Assembly: GCA_041495845.1 (NCBI GenBank)
Contig: JBGQDM010000037.1
Location: forward strand, 1-29,248
Origin: JBGQDM01 sp041495845
GTDB lineage: Bacteria > Acidobacteriota > Terriglobia > Terriglobales > Acidobacteriaceae
DNA: 29,248 bases
Reading direction: 5' to 3'
Shown here: in pieces, positions 1 through 8,174 of the stretch
How the letters are laid out: each line of letters starts with the position of its first letter
Numbering within the stretch: position 1 is the stretch's first letter
The notes under the pieces: generated by a model
Told to the model about the DNA's origin: nothing
What the model saw: only the letters and a program-made list of their open reading frames with translations
Databases searched by the model: none
Program-made: the position numbers and the translations under genes

Positions 1-1
1 C

Positions 2-313
2 AAGAACTGCGTTCCTTGTCGCGGCGGCACCCCTCCACTCAAAGGCGAAGCGCTCGCTGCCCTCGCCAGCCGGGTGCCACAGTGGAAGGTGGCAAACGAA
101 CACCACATCACGCGCGCGTTCAAATTTCCCGACTTCGTGCAGGCGCTCGCGTTCGTCAATCGCGTCGGCGAGCTCGCCGAGCAACAGGGCCATCATCCGG
201 ACATTCTGCTGGCCTGGGGCAAAGCTGAGATCACGCTCTGGACGCACGCCGTCAACGGCCTGAGCGAAAGCGATTTCATCATGGCGGCAAAGATTGATCA
301 GCTGGCGAAGTAG
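2..313 (+). CDS. pterin-4a-carbinolamine dehydratase (5'-truncated by window edge)
   Basis: The reading frame is open from base 2, so the start lies outside the window. The visible N-terminal part reads KNCVPCRGGTPPLKGEAL, then WKV, then HHPDILLAWGKAEITLWTHA. This is the layout of the PCD/DCoH family: an N-terminal conserved segment, then the HHP..H core with the catalytic histidines. The family dehydrates 4a-hydroxytetrahydropterin during recycling of the cofactor of aromatic amino acid hydroxylases, in the cytoplasm. About 103 residues are visible, close to the usual full length of roughly 95-115, so only a few residues are missing. An internal GTG at base 74 could be called as a start, but it would cut off the conserved CVPCRGG segment and should not be used. 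The gene converges on the MFS gene, with a 19-base gap holding a short GCGGG/CCCGC hairpin (313-328). Confidence 0.9.
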   Translation, partial: KNCVPCRGGTPPLKGEALAALASRVPQWKVANEHHITRAFKFPDFVQALAFVNRVGELAEQQGHHPDILLAWGKAEITLWTHAVNGLSESDFIMAAKIDQLAK

Positions 314-332
314 CGGGTCGTTGCCCGCAAGG

Positions 333-1661
333 CTAGCCTGGCTCCGCCGGCAACCCTTCCGGCGCCACCCGCCACAGCCGCTGGGCCAGCAACCACGCCA
401 CGGCCGGCCCACCCATCAGCAGACCCGTAAACGTAGCCACCATTCGGGGCGTCATCCCGGCATCCATGGCTGCACCCGCCAGCCATGCTCCCGCTGCCAA
501 AACGAACATGGCGCAGCCCAGCTCCGCCGCAAACACGCGCCCGCGAAACTTGTCTTCGGTGTTCAGCTGCAGCAGCGTGGTGGAGAACACCCAGATCACC
601 GAACCGCCAACGTGCGCCAGCGCGGTGCTCAGTGATGCGGTCAGCAGAGTCGCCGACCTCCCCAGGAGCGCATATCCCACTGCCGCCAGCGCAAATCCTC
701 CGAGGATGCTGAACCGCAGCCGCCGTTCGTCGTGCCCAGCCCAACGGGCTGTGAGCAAGGGTCCGATCAGCGTGCCCACGCCGCGCGCACCCAGCAGCAG
801 GCTCATCCCCAGGATGGCGCCGCGCTCCGGACTCAAATTGTGCCAGTGCACCGGAAAATCGCGCTTACCCATGACCGTAAACAGCACCCAACTGGGCCCC
901 ATCATCAGCAAACCGGATTTCACGAACACCATGGCCAGCAAGCGTGCATCGCGGCGCACATAGCGCACCCCCTCCAGAATCGGTGAGACATCCACCAGGT
1001 GCCGCCAGCGCAACGGCTCTGCCGCCTCCGCGTGCGGCTCGTTAAACTTCATGCCGCGAATCAGCCACGCCGAAACCAAGAACGACATCCCGTTGAGTAC
1101 GAAGACCGCGTTCCGCCCCAGCAACGCCGCCACCAGCCCACCGATGCTGGCGCCCAGCATCAAATTTACCGACCACGTACTCGAGGCCAGTGTGTTGGCG
1201 ACAATCGCATCTTCCGGGCGGCAAATGTTGGGAATCACCGAGGTCCGCGCCGGCTCGAAAAACGCCACCATCATCGTTTCCAGCAAGAGCAGCGGATACA
1301 CCAGCCACACCATCCCCGGCGAACGCACAAAGAGCATGCAGAGCACAATCGTCATGCGCGCCAGGTCGGAGGTGATCATGACCAGCTTGCGCCGCACCCG
1401 GTCATTCACGACTCCCGCCGTCGCACCCATCAGCGTTTGCGGCAGCACCTGCAACATCAGCGCCAGCGCCACCGAACTCGCCCGTCCGGTCATTTCCAGC
1501 AGCAGGTTGTAGATGGCCAGGGAATAGAACCAGTCGCCCATTTCGCTGACAATCTGCGCCAGCCACAAACGGCGGAAGTTGCGGTTCTCCCGCACCAGCC
1601 GCACGTAGGCTGCGATGCCTACCCGGTTGTATTCCACTTCCGGCTCAAGTTCCGTGCTCAC
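333..1661 (-). CDS. MFS transporter (MFS_3/EntS-like)
   Basis: A 442-residue integral membrane protein with about 12 hydrophobic segments. The N-terminal FRRLWLAQIVSEMGDWFYSLAIYNLL and the loop GVVNDRVRRKLVMITSDLAR match the major facilitator superfamily motif A region (D-R-x-R-R-K). The style is that of the MFS_3 group, whose members export small molecules such as siderophores or drugs; the substrate cannot be read from the sequence. The start is GTG at 1661, supported by a strong AGGAGG ribosome site about 10 bases upstream; no ATG near it fits as well. The gene is divergent from the S9 peptidase gene, with a 135-base shared upstream region. Long ORFs on the opposite strand through this gene are GC-rich shadows. 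Confidence 0.9.
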   Translation of the reverse strand: MSTELEPEVEYNRVGIAAYVRLVRENRNFRRLWLAQIVSEMGDWFYSLAIYNLLLEMTGRASSVALALMLQVLPQTLMGATAGVVNDRVRRKLVMITSDLARMTIVLCMLFVRSPGMVWLVYPLLLLETMMVAFFEPARTSVIPNICRPEDAIVANTLASSTWSVNLMLGASIGGLVAALLGRNAVFVLNGMSFLVSAWLIRGMKFNEPHAEAAEPLRWRHLVDVSPILEGVRYVRRDARLLAMVFVKSGLLMMGPSWVLFTVMGKRDFPVHWHNLSPERGAILGMSLLLGARGVGTLIGPLLTARWAGHDERRLRFSILGGFALAAVGYALLGRSATLLTASLSTALAHVGGSVIWVFSTTLLQLNTEDKFRGRVFAAELGCAMFVLAAGAWLAGAAMDAGMTPRMVATFTGLLMGGPAVAWLLAQRLWRVAPEGLPAEPG

Positions 1662-1714
1662 CGCGGGGCTGCCTCCTGCAGCTAGAGCTCCCAGTATCGC
1701 AAAAGAGCAGGCGG

Positions 1715-1743
1715 TTGACCTTGCGCCCGCGCTTGCCTACTAT
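1715..1743 (+). promoter_or_regulatory. sigma70-type promoter for the S9 peptidase
   Basis: A TTGACC -35 box (1715-1720) and a TACTAT -10 box (1738-1743) are separated by exactly 17 bases. Transcription would begin near 1750, leaving a leader of about 47 bases before the GAGGAG ribosome site (1785-1790) and the ATG at 1797. Seen directly; activity is inferred. Confidence 0.6.
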
Positions 1744-1796
1744 CGAAAGTCGATTTGCCGCGCCCAATTACCGGCTGTTCCACCTCGAGGAGTCTG

Positions 1797-3749
1797 ATGA
1801 AAACCCTGATTCGCCTTTTCACCCTCTGCCTGCTGGCTGCTTCGCTCGCCGCCCCGCTTCGCGCTCAAGACGAAATTCTGCCCAACGAGAATCTGGTGGC
1901 CGAAGGCATCCCCAAGATTCCCGCCGCTCTCGCCGCCAGCGTGGAGCGCTACACCAATGCGCGCAATGCCGTATTCGAAAGCTGGGACCCGCAGCGCCGC
2001 GCCATGCTGATCAGCACGCGCTTTGCCGACACCGCCCAGATCCACTCCGTCGCCATGCCCGGCGGCGCGCGCACGCAGCTCACTTTCTATCCGGAACGGG
2101 TGGCGGGCGCGACCTTTGCCCCGCAGGGCGGTTTCTTCATTTTCCTCAAGGACATTGGCGGCGGTGAGTTTTACCAGATTTACCGCCAGGACCTGGCCAC
2201 CGGCGAAGCCACCCTGCTCACCGACGGCAAGTCGCGCAACGTCGGCGCCCGCTTTTCCAAAACCGGCAAATGGCTCGCCTTCAGTTCCACTCGCCGCAAT
2301 GGCAATGACCTGGATTTATGGGTGGTGGACCCCATGAAGCCCGATTCTGTGCGCATGGTGACCCAGCTTCAGGGTGGCGGATGGGAAACGGCCGACTGGT
2401 CGCCTGACGACCACAAAATTTTGATGATCGAGGGCATCAGCGTGAGCGAGTCGTATCTCTGGCTGGTGGACGTCGCCTCCGGCGAGAAAACGCTGCTCAC
2501 CCCCAAGGGTGGCCCCAAAGTCGCCTACTCGGGAGGGCAGTTCAGTAAGGACGGCAAGGGCCTCTACGTCACCACCGATCGCGAATCGGAGTTTCTCCGC
2601 CTCACCTACTTCGACCTGCAGACACACAACCACCGCTACCTGACTTCGCACATCTCCTGGGATGTCGAAGGGTTCGACCTCTCCAACGACGGCAAGACCC
2701 TCGCCTTCCTGACCAACGAAGACGGGCTCAGTGTGCTGCATCTTCTCGATACGGCTTCCAGCAAGGAAAAGGCGGCGCCGAAGCTGCCGGTCGGTGTCAT
2801 CGCCGGTGTCGAATGGCATAAGAACAACCGCGACCTGGCGCTCACGCTCATTTCCGCGCGCGGCCCCGCCGATGTCTATTCCCTCGACACCCAGACCGCG
2901 AAACTGGAGCGCTGGACCTTCAGCGAAAGCGGTGGCATGCGCACCGACGACCTGCCCGAACCGGAACTGATCCGCTGGAAGAGTTTCGACGGCCGCATGA
3001 TCAGCGGGTTCGTCTACCGGCCCGCCGCGAAGTTCACCGGGAAGCGGCCGGTGATCATTGACATCCACGGTGGCCCCGAAGGCCAGTCCCGCCCCGAATT
3101 CCTCGGCGCAGAAAATTACTATCTCAAGGAGCTCGGCGTCGCCATCATCTTTCCCAACGTGCGCGGCTCCACCGGATTTGGCAAGACCTTCCAGGACCTC
3201 GACAACGGGTTCTTGCGTGAGGGCTCGTATCAGGACATCAACGCGCTCTTTGACTGGATTGGTACTCGCGCCGATCTTGATGCCGGACGCATCCTGATCA
3301 GCGGCGGCAGCTATGGCGGCTTTATGACGCTAGCAGTAGCCACCACCTACAACGATCGCATCTGCTGCTCGGTGGACATCGTTGGCCCCTCCAACCTGGT
3401 CACGTTCCTGGAACACACATCCGGCTACCGGCAGGACCTGCGCCGCGTGGAATACGGCGACGAGCGTGACCCCAAAATGCGCGAATTTCTGGAACGCATC
3501 GCGCCCATGAACAAGGCACGCAATATCACCAAGCCGCTGTTCGTCATCGCCGGCAAGAACGATCCCCGTGTTCCGGCCAGCGAATCCGAGCAGATGGTGG
3601 CTACCGTCCGCCAAAACGGCACCTCCGTCTGGTGGCTGCTCGGCAAGAACGAAGGCCATGGTTTCTCCAAGAAGAAGAACCGTGACTTCGAGTTTTATTC
3701 CACGTTGATGTTTGTGAAGAAGTACTTGCTGGGCGAGACGGGGAACTGA
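1797..3749 (+). CDS. secreted S9 (prolyl oligopeptidase family) peptidase
   Basis: A 650-residue serine peptidase. Residues 1-24 form a signal peptide (MKTLIRLF, hydrophobic core, ALA-type site before QDE), so it acts in the periplasm or outside. Residues about 50-390 are TolB/WD40-like beta-propeller repeats, and the C-terminal 250 residues are the alpha/beta-hydrolase domain. The triad is visible: Ser505 in GGSYGGFM, Asp589 in GKNDPRVP and His621 in EGHGF. The order propeller then hydrolase is that of the prolyl oligopeptidase/acylaminoacyl-peptidase family, which trims short peptides. The ATG at 1797 is chosen over an upstream in-frame codon at 1755 because it carries the ribosome site and places the signal peptide at the terminus. 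The stop is followed by a GGCAG-CAAG-CTGCC hairpin (3752-3765) without a T tract. A standalone gene with its own promoter. Confidence 0.93.
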   Translation: MKTLIRLFTLCLLAASLAAPLRAQDEILPNENLVAEGIPKIPAALAASVERYTNARNAVFESWDPQRRAMLISTRFADTAQIHSVAMPGGARTQLTFYPERVAGATFAPQGGFFIFLKDIGGGEFYQIYRQDLATGEATLLTDGKSRNVGARFSKTGKWLAFSSTRRNGNDLDLWVVDPMKPDSVRMVTQLQGGGWETADWSPDDHKILMIEGISVSESYLWLVDVASGEKTLLTPKGGPKVAYSGGQFSKDGKGLYVTTDRESEFLRLTYFDLQTHNHRYLTSHISWDVEGFDLSNDGKTLAFLTNEDGLSVLHLLDTASSKEKAAPKLPVGVIAGVEWHKNNRDLALTLISARGPADVYSLDTQTAKLERWTFSESGGMRTDDLPEPELIRWKSFDGRMISGFVYRPAAKFTGKRPVIIDIHGGPEGQSRPEFLGAENYYLKELGVAIIFPNVRGSTGFGKTFQDLDNGFLREGSYQDINALFDWIGTRADLDAGRILISGGSYGGFMTLAVATTYNDRICCSVDIVGPSNLVTFLEHTSGYRQDLRRVEYGDERDPKMREFLERIAPMNKARNITKPLFVIAGKNDPRVPASESEQMVATVRQNGTSVWWLLGKNEGHGFSKKKNRDFEFYSTLMFVKKYLLGETGN

Positions 3750-3815
3750 GAGGCAGCAAGCTGCCGCCCCTGGCCATTTCAAGTTGACAACTCCGCTTCC
3801 TGGCGCCGCCACAGG

Positions 3816-3926
3816 TATACAATTCCCCTTGTTGGGGAGCGGTCATCGCGCTCAAGCTCTTCCGAGTTTCGGGAGAGATCAAGACCAATGGGAGGTGGCT
3901 GCGGCCCCATTCAGGGGGGTGCTGTC
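3816..3926 (+). promoter_or_regulatory. putative promoter and structured leader of the 3927 gene
   Basis: A -10-like TATACAAT at 3816-3823 is followed by about 100 untranslated bases with three possible stem-loops. They are GAGCG/CGCTC (about 3839-3855), a strong nine-pair stem CTCTTCCGA/TCGGGAGAG (3857-3877) and CCCC/GGGG (3905-3917). The last one overlaps the G-rich ribosome site AGGGGGG. The only TTGACA nearby (3784-3789) is 26 bases from this -10 and so is not in register. No known riboswitch class was recognised. Confidence 0.35.
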
Positions 3927-4553
3927 ATGGTTCCCCGAAGTGAACCCATCTGTTTTCGCTGTGTATGTGTTGTTGCAGTAGTGCTGATGATTTTGCTTTT
4001 CCCTGCCTCCGCCTCGGGACAGGTCGCGGCCCCGTCACCGCCCGCTGCCCCGCCTCCACCGGCAACGGCCCCATCCAACCAAACGCAAGGGGCGAGTGTT
4101 TTCCTGGCCGCGTTGCGGGCGCAAAATCACGTCAAATACAGCAGCTCCGAACGATTTCAGGAAGCGGTCGACGAAGTGGAAAAATTCTTGAGCTCCAGTG
4201 GTGTCCAACTCCGTAAGGACCCCTTGCGCGGGAAATTTCGCGTCGAAGGCACCATGTCCAAGGAGAATGAGATCCGCATCGCGCAGGATGCCGGTGCGAC
4301 CTACCTGCTGCAACTGATCGTGGAGCGGCCGCAGACAGCATGGATGGCCCTAACGATGCAGTGCTTCGACCTCCAGGGAACCATGCTGTGGGAAGAGAAG
4401 GGGCGCGCCGCCAATCAGCTGACCGCCGCCGGCCATGTGCAGAAGACCGTCAAGAAATTAGTCGCAAAACTCACTCCCCGGCTGGGGAGCGCGTGCCTGC
4501 CAGTGTCGGCCTCCACCAAGTCGAACCCCACTCAGGACAAAGACAAGAATTGA
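3927..4553 (+). CDS. secreted protein of unknown function
   Basis: A 208-residue protein whose family I do not recognise. An N-terminal hydrophobic stretch (VCVVAVVLMILLFPASASGQ) gives a signal peptide. A proline/alanine-rich linker follows, then a soluble alpha/beta-looking domain with RFQEAVDEVEKFL, GKFRVEGTM, IAQDAGATYLLQLIVE and CFDLQGTMLWEEKG. The alternation, together with phrases like GATYLL and G-LWEEK, recalls CsgG/TolB-N-like envelope domains, but this is only an impression. The start is ATG 3927, preceded by AGGGGGG at seven bases; a GTG/ATG further upstream (3888) would add 13 non-conserved residues before the signal. The next secreted gene begins nine bases after the stop, so the two probably form an operon. 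Confidence 0.65.
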   Translation: MVPRSEPICFRCVCVVAVVLMILLFPASASGQVAAPSPPAAPPPPATAPSNQTQGASVFLAALRAQNHVKYSSSERFQEAVDEVEKFLSSSGVQLRKDPLRGKFRVEGTMSKENEIRIAQDAGATYLLQLIVERPQTAWMALTMQCFDLQGTMLWEEKGRAANQLTAAGHVQKTVKKLVAKLTPRLGSACLPVSASTKSNPTQDKDKN

Positions 4554-4561
4554 GGTGCCGG

Positions 4562-5152
4562 ATGCGAAAAGCTTTTATTGCTCTATGCTTGGCATTCAGT
4601 GTTTCCATTCTCTGCTGGTCGCAACAGGAGGGGACTCCGCCACCTTCTCCGGAGCAAACTCCATCCCTATCGCCGGCCGTGCAAGAGCAGCCTGCGACGC
4701 CCCAACCCGCCCCCGAGCGCCGGGTTGTCGTTCTGAAAGAGGACACCCAGGTCAAGCTCAAGTTCGCGCAGAGCGTCACGTCGCGCGCGGCCAAGCCTGG
4801 TCAGATGATCGAGTTCGCGGTCGCCGAACCGGTGATTGTCGATGGCGTGACCGTCATCGATCAAGGCGCTCGCAGCATCGGCCAGATCGTTCGTTCCTCG
4901 GCGGCCGGTCTGGTTGGCAAGGGTGGAGTGATGGAAATTCGGATGGAAGCAATCCGGTCGCACGAGAAAATGATCAAACTCAGAGGCGACGATTCCCGCG
5001 CCGAGAAACGTGCGACGGGCAAAGTGGTAGGGATGACCGTCCTCTTCGGCCTCACCGGCTTTCTGCTGGCGGGTGGGCATGAGGTCAAGATCCCCGACGG
5101 CGCGCCCATCACGGCTCGCGTAGCCGAGGATGTGGAGTTTCCCGTGAAGTGA
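4562..5152 (+). CDS. secreted protein of unknown function (all-beta domain, C-terminal hydrophobic segment)
   Basis: A 196-residue product. Residues 1-20 are a signal peptide (MRKAFIALCLAFSVSILCWSQ), residues 21-50 a proline-rich linker, and the remainder a beta-rich domain. Phrases such as VKLKFAQSVTSRAAKPGQ, EFAVAEPVIVDG and VIDQGARSIGQIV have the rhythm of VirB10/TrbI-like C-terminal beta domains (S-x-A-x-x-G-x, V-x-V-x-G, I-x-x-G-A). That resemblance is structural intuition only. A short hydrophobic stretch (GMTVLFGLTGFLLAGG) near residue 165 might be a hairpin or loop. The ATG at 4562 has GAGGTG just upstream, overlapping the stop of the preceding secreted gene, which argues for coupling. 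It converges on the YpdA-like gene. No enzyme motif was seen. Confidence 0.7.
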   Translation: MRKAFIALCLAFSVSILCWSQQEGTPPPSPEQTPSLSPAVQEQPATPQPAPERRVVVLKEDTQVKLKFAQSVTSRAAKPGQMIEFAVAEPVIVDGVTVIDQGARSIGQIVRSSAAGLVGKGGVMEIRMEAIRSHEKMIKLRGDDSRAEKRATGKVVGMTVLFGLTGFLLAGGHEVKIPDGAPITARVAEDVEFPVK

Positions 5153-5189
5153 TTTGGATCCACTAAGCCGCTTCCACAACTCTGACCTG

Positions 5190-6305
5190 CTAACCGAGCT
5201 TCTGCCGCAGGTGGCTGGCGATGAGTTGGCCGTGGAAGCGTCCGTTCTCGATGAAAATTTCATTGGTGCGAGACCCGGCCACGATCACGCCGGCCACGTA
5301 CATGCCCGGCACATTGCTCTCCAGCGTTTCCGGATCGCACACCGGCCGGTGTTGCTCGTCGGAAAGCTCAATCCCCAGGCTGCGAATGAAGTCAAAATCC
5401 GGATGATAGCCCACCAGGGCAAAGACAAAATCATTGTCCAGACGCAACGACCCGTTCGGCGAATCCAGCACCACGTGGTCGTTAAGAATTTCCCGCACTG
5501 TGCTCCCGAAGTAGGCGTGGATCTCGCCCTCTTTGAGCCGGTTTTCCAGGTCCGGCTTCACCCAGTACTTGACGTTGGGATGAATCTGCGGCCCACGATG
5601 CACCAGCGTCACTCGCGCCCCGTGCCGCCACAAGTCGAGCGCCGCCTCCGCGGCTGAGTTCTTCCCGCCAATCACCAATACGTCGCAATCATAGAAAGGA
5701 TGCGGATCGTTGTAGTAGTGATGCACTTTGCCCAGGCCCTCACCGGGAATGCCGAGTTTGTTGGGCAGGTCGTAGTACCCCGTCGCCACAATGATCTTTT
5801 TCGTCCGGTAGTCGTGCACGTGCTCGGAGCGGTCGGTTGCCGTCACGCGAAAGTTCCCGTCGCGCCCGTTCACCATCTTCACCCACTGGTATTGCATGAC
5901 CCGGAGCTGATAGTGCTCGGCCACCCGGCGGTAATACTCAAGCGCCTCCTGCCGCGTCGGTTTCTGCAGTGCGGTGCTGAACGGAATTCCGCCAATCTCC
6001 AGCAGTTCCGGCGTAGTAAAGAACACCATGTTGGCCGGGTAGTTGTAGACAGAGTTGACCAGACAGCCCTTCTCCAGAACCACCACCTTCAACCCCACCC
6101 GCTGGGCTTCAATGGCGCAGGCCAGGCCGGTGGGCCCCGCTCCAATTACGAGCACATCGGTCACGACCTCAGCCCGAGAGCGGGCTTCGCGGCGGGTCAG
6201 GGTCTCGGGAACCTGTTCGGTGAGCAAAGCGGCAACTCCAGAATGGCGGCCGGTGCGCACCGCCAGCGGCGCGGCCCGGCTCATGACAACGCGCGATTTT
6301 AACAC
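5190..6305 (-). CDS. ypdA: YpdA-family FAD/NAD(P)H disulfide reductase (putative bacillithiol disulfide reductase)
   Basis: A 371-residue flavoprotein. The FAD dinucleotide motif is GAGPTG (55-60), the NAD(P)H motif GGKNSAAEAA (213-222), and the second FAD contact MYVAGVIVAG lies near 335. The phrases NSVYNYPANMVFF and NEIFIENGRFHG are characteristic of YpdA, which reduces oxidised bacillithiol in Firmicutes and is present in other bacteria that make this thiol. The cysteine that follows GGGP in Firmicutes YpdA is a threonine here (T59); the nearest cysteine is C63. The N terminus is about 45 residues longer than usual. The GTG start at 6305 has AGAGGAGC about ten bases upstream; a shorter start at the GTG at 6164 would fit family length but lacks a well-spaced ribosome site. 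Monocistronic, convergent with the preceding genes. Confidence 0.85.
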   Translation of the reverse strand: MLKSRVVMSRAAPLAVRTGRHSGVAALLTEQVPETLTRREARSRAEVVTDVLVIGAGPTGLACAIEAQRVGLKVVVLEKGCLVNSVYNYPANMVFFTTPELLEIGGIPFSTALQKPTRQEALEYYRRVAEHYQLRVMQYQWVKMVNGRDGNFRVTATDRSEHVHDYRTKKIIVATGYYDLPNKLGIPGEGLGKVHHYYNDPHPFYDCDVLVIGGKNSAAEAALDLWRHGARVTLVHRGPQIHPNVKYWVKPDLENRLKEGEIHAYFGSTVREILNDHVVLDSPNGSLRLDNDFVFALVGYHPDFDFIRSLGIELSDEQHRPVCDPETLESNVPGMYVAGVIVAGSRTNEIFIENGRFHGQLIASHLRQKLG

Positions 6306-6380
6306 GCGCGTTTGCGCTCCTCTGTGACTGGAAACCCACCTTCGGGTGCACGGATACGGGCTCCAGCTCTCCCTGGGGGC

Positions 6381-6402
6381 TATAATTTCCCAGCTTTGAG
6401 GA
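6381..6402 (+). promoter_or_regulatory. -10 box and ribosome site of the aspartase gene
   Basis: A perfect TATAAT (6381-6386), preceded by GGC rather than TG, sits 24 bases before the ATG. GAGGA (6398-6402) provides the ribosome site. No good -35 box is in register, so activation by another factor is possible. Confidence 0.45.
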
Positions 6403-6409
6403 TGTCCCT

Positions 6410-7861
6410 ATGCCCACACGCGCCCGCGGCGCCACCCGCACGGAAAAAGACTCACTCGGCGTAAAGAAGATTCCCGCCCGTGTTTACTACGGAATCCAGA
6501 CCGCGCGGGCGCTGGAAAATTTTCCGATCTCGGGCATGCGCGCCCATCCCACATTGATCCACGCCGTCGGCATGGTGAAGCAGGCGGCGGCAGAGGCAAA
6601 CCAGAAGCTCGGCCTGCTCGATCGCAAACGCGCCCGCGCCATCATCCAGGCGGCGAATGAAGTACAGCAAGGCCGCCTCGACGACACCTTTGTGGTGGAT
6701 GTTTTCCAGGCCGGCGCCGGCGTCAGCTTTCACATGAACGCGAACGAGGTCATCGCCAATCGCGCCATTGAAATTCTCGGCGGCAAACTCGGCGACTACT
6801 CACTCGTCCATCCCAACGATCACGTCAACTATGGCCAGTCCACCAACGATGTTTTTCCCACCGCCATGCGGCTGGCCACGTTGCTGGAATTGGAAAATTT
6901 CTATCCGGTTCTAGCTGAACTGGAAGCCGCGCTGGCAAAGAAGGGCAAGGAATTCCACCGCATTCTGAAATCCGGACGCACCCACATGCAGGACGCCGTG
7001 CCCATGCGCCTGGGGCAGGAATTCACTGCCTACGCGGGAGCGATCCGCCGTGCCTTCGTGGCCCTCGGAGTGTCGTCGGAATGGTTGCGCGAACTCGGCC
7101 TGGGCGGTTCGGCCGTCGGCACCGGCATCAATACCCATCCGGACTATCGCCAGCAGGCGGTGGCCAATCTCGCGCGCATTTCCGGCGAAGTTCTCCATCC
7201 AGCGGACGACCTGCGTTACGCCATGCAGTCCAACCTGGCCATGGCCTCGGTTTCTTCCGCGCTGCGGAATCTCGCGCTGGAAATCATCCGCATCGCCAAC
7301 GACTTGCGCCTGCTGGCTTCCGGCCCGAACACCGGTTTCGCGGAAATCAACCTGCCCGCGCTCCAGCCCGGATCCTCCATCATGCCGGGAAAAATCAATC
7401 CCGTGATCCCGGAACTGGCCGCCATGGTCTGCTTCCAGGTCATCGGCAATGACACCGCGGTGGCGTTGGCGGTGCAAGCGGGCCAACTCGAACTCAACGT
7501 CATGATGCCGACCATGGCTTACAGCGTACTTCAGTCCATCACTGTCCTCGGGAACACGCTGCGGCAACTCGCGCATTGCGTCGCAGGCATCACCGCCAAT
7601 CGCGTGCGGTGCGATTTTTACGCGCAGGCGACGGTCTCTCTCGCCACCGCGCTCAACCCTTACATCGGTTACGCCCAGGCTGCCGAGATTGCCAAGGAAG
7701 CCGTCGCCTCCGGACGCTCCATCATTGCCATCGCGCGCCAGAAGAAGTTGCTCAGCGAGAAAGACATCCGCGAAATTCTCGATCCCGTCCGCATGACTGA
7801 ACCCCAGCGCCCGCTCAAGACTGCCACACGACGGCCTCGTGCTAAGGGAGTACGGCGATGA
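6410..7861 (+). CDS. aspA: aspartate ammonia-lyase (fumarase/aspartase superfamily)
   Basis: A 483-residue cytoplasmic lyase. The superfamily signature GSSIMPGKINPV lies at 321-332 on the flexible loop carrying the catalytic serine. Other conserved blocks are HPNDHVNYGQSTND (134-147) and GRTHMQDAVP (189-198). The N-terminal TEKDSLGVKKIPARVYYGIQT and the VCFQVIGNDTAV block after the signature match aspartase better than class II fumarase, so conversion of aspartate to fumarate and ammonia is the likely reaction. A fumarase role cannot be excluded without activity data. The C terminus is basic (KTATRRPRAKGVRR), a tail beyond the usual aspartase length of about 470. The stop codon overlaps the ATG of the next small gene (ATGA), indicating translational coupling. 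Confidence 0.88.
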   Translation: MPTRARGATRTEKDSLGVKKIPARVYYGIQTARALENFPISGMRAHPTLIHAVGMVKQAAAEANQKLGLLDRKRARAIIQAANEVQQGRLDDTFVVDVFQAGAGVSFHMNANEVIANRAIEILGGKLGDYSLVHPNDHVNYGQSTNDVFPTAMRLATLLELENFYPVLAELEAALAKKGKEFHRILKSGRTHMQDAVPMRLGQEFTAYAGAIRRAFVALGVSSEWLRELGLGGSAVGTGINTHPDYRQQAVANLARISGEVLHPADDLRYAMQSNLAMASVSSALRNLALEIIRIANDLRLLASGPNTGFAEINLPALQPGSSIMPGKINPVIPELAAMVCFQVIGNDTAVALAVQAGQLELNVMMPTMAYSVLQSITVLGNTLRQLAHCVAGITANRVRCDFYAQATVSLATALNPYIGYAQAAEIAKEAVASGRSIIAIARQKKLLSEKDIREILDPVRMTEPQRPLKTATRRPRAKGVRR

Positions 7862-8070
7862 AGGGGAAGCACCTAAAGTCGGCGAGCCTCGGGCATCGCC
7901 ATCCTTACACAGATTACGAAGCTGATCGCTTATGGCCGTTGATCGAAAAAGGGGTTGCCGATCTCGTCGAGAACAAAGACCTCGTCGAGAAGACGGAGCG
8001 GAAGTACATTGTCGGCTATCTCTGTAGGGTCATCCTGAAAGGGGAAGAGGGGGGACCCAAGAAGTTGTAA
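7858..8070 (+). CDS. small conserved-looking protein of unknown function
   Basis: A 70-residue protein whose ATG overlaps the aspartase stop by four bases (ATGA). The sequence is soluble and charged: HPYTDYEADRLWPLIEKGVADLVENKDLVEKTERKYIVGYLCRVI. The pattern Y-E-x-x-x-L-W-x-x-x-x-K-x-x-x-D-L-V-E-N-x-D-L reads like a compact helical domain rather than a shadow ORF, and I recall comparable short hypothetical proteins in Acidobacteriota (memory, not a search). There is no signal peptide, membrane span or metal motif. The coupling suggests that it is expressed in fixed ratio with the aspartase, though that does not prove a shared function. Confidence 0.7.
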   Translation: MKGKHLKSASLGHRHPYTDYEADRLWPLIEKGVADLVENKDLVEKTERKYIVGYLCRVILKGEEGGPKKL

Positions 8071-8174
8071 GGGCGCCCAGGGAACTTTTTCCGCCCCCAT
8101 CCCGTACTTCATCTTGAACGCGCGGCAATGTGCCGCCAAGCGCCGCCATTTTCACGCGGCCCGAAGGAGAAATT

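Noticed and set aside
999..1685. A 228-codon open frame antisense to the MFS gene
   Set aside because: Arginine/histidine/glutamine-rich translation typical of GC-rich antisense shadows; no ribosome site, and the MFS frame is clearly real.
2316..3068. A 250-codon open frame antisense to the S9 peptidase
   Set aside because: It mirrors the codon bias of the peptidase gene and has no family features; the sense gene has a full catalytic triad.
3784..3823. TTGACA followed by TATACAAT as a standard promoter
   Set aside because: The spacing is 26-28 bases, far beyond the 16-19 that sigma70 tolerates; only the -10 part is kept as a candidate.
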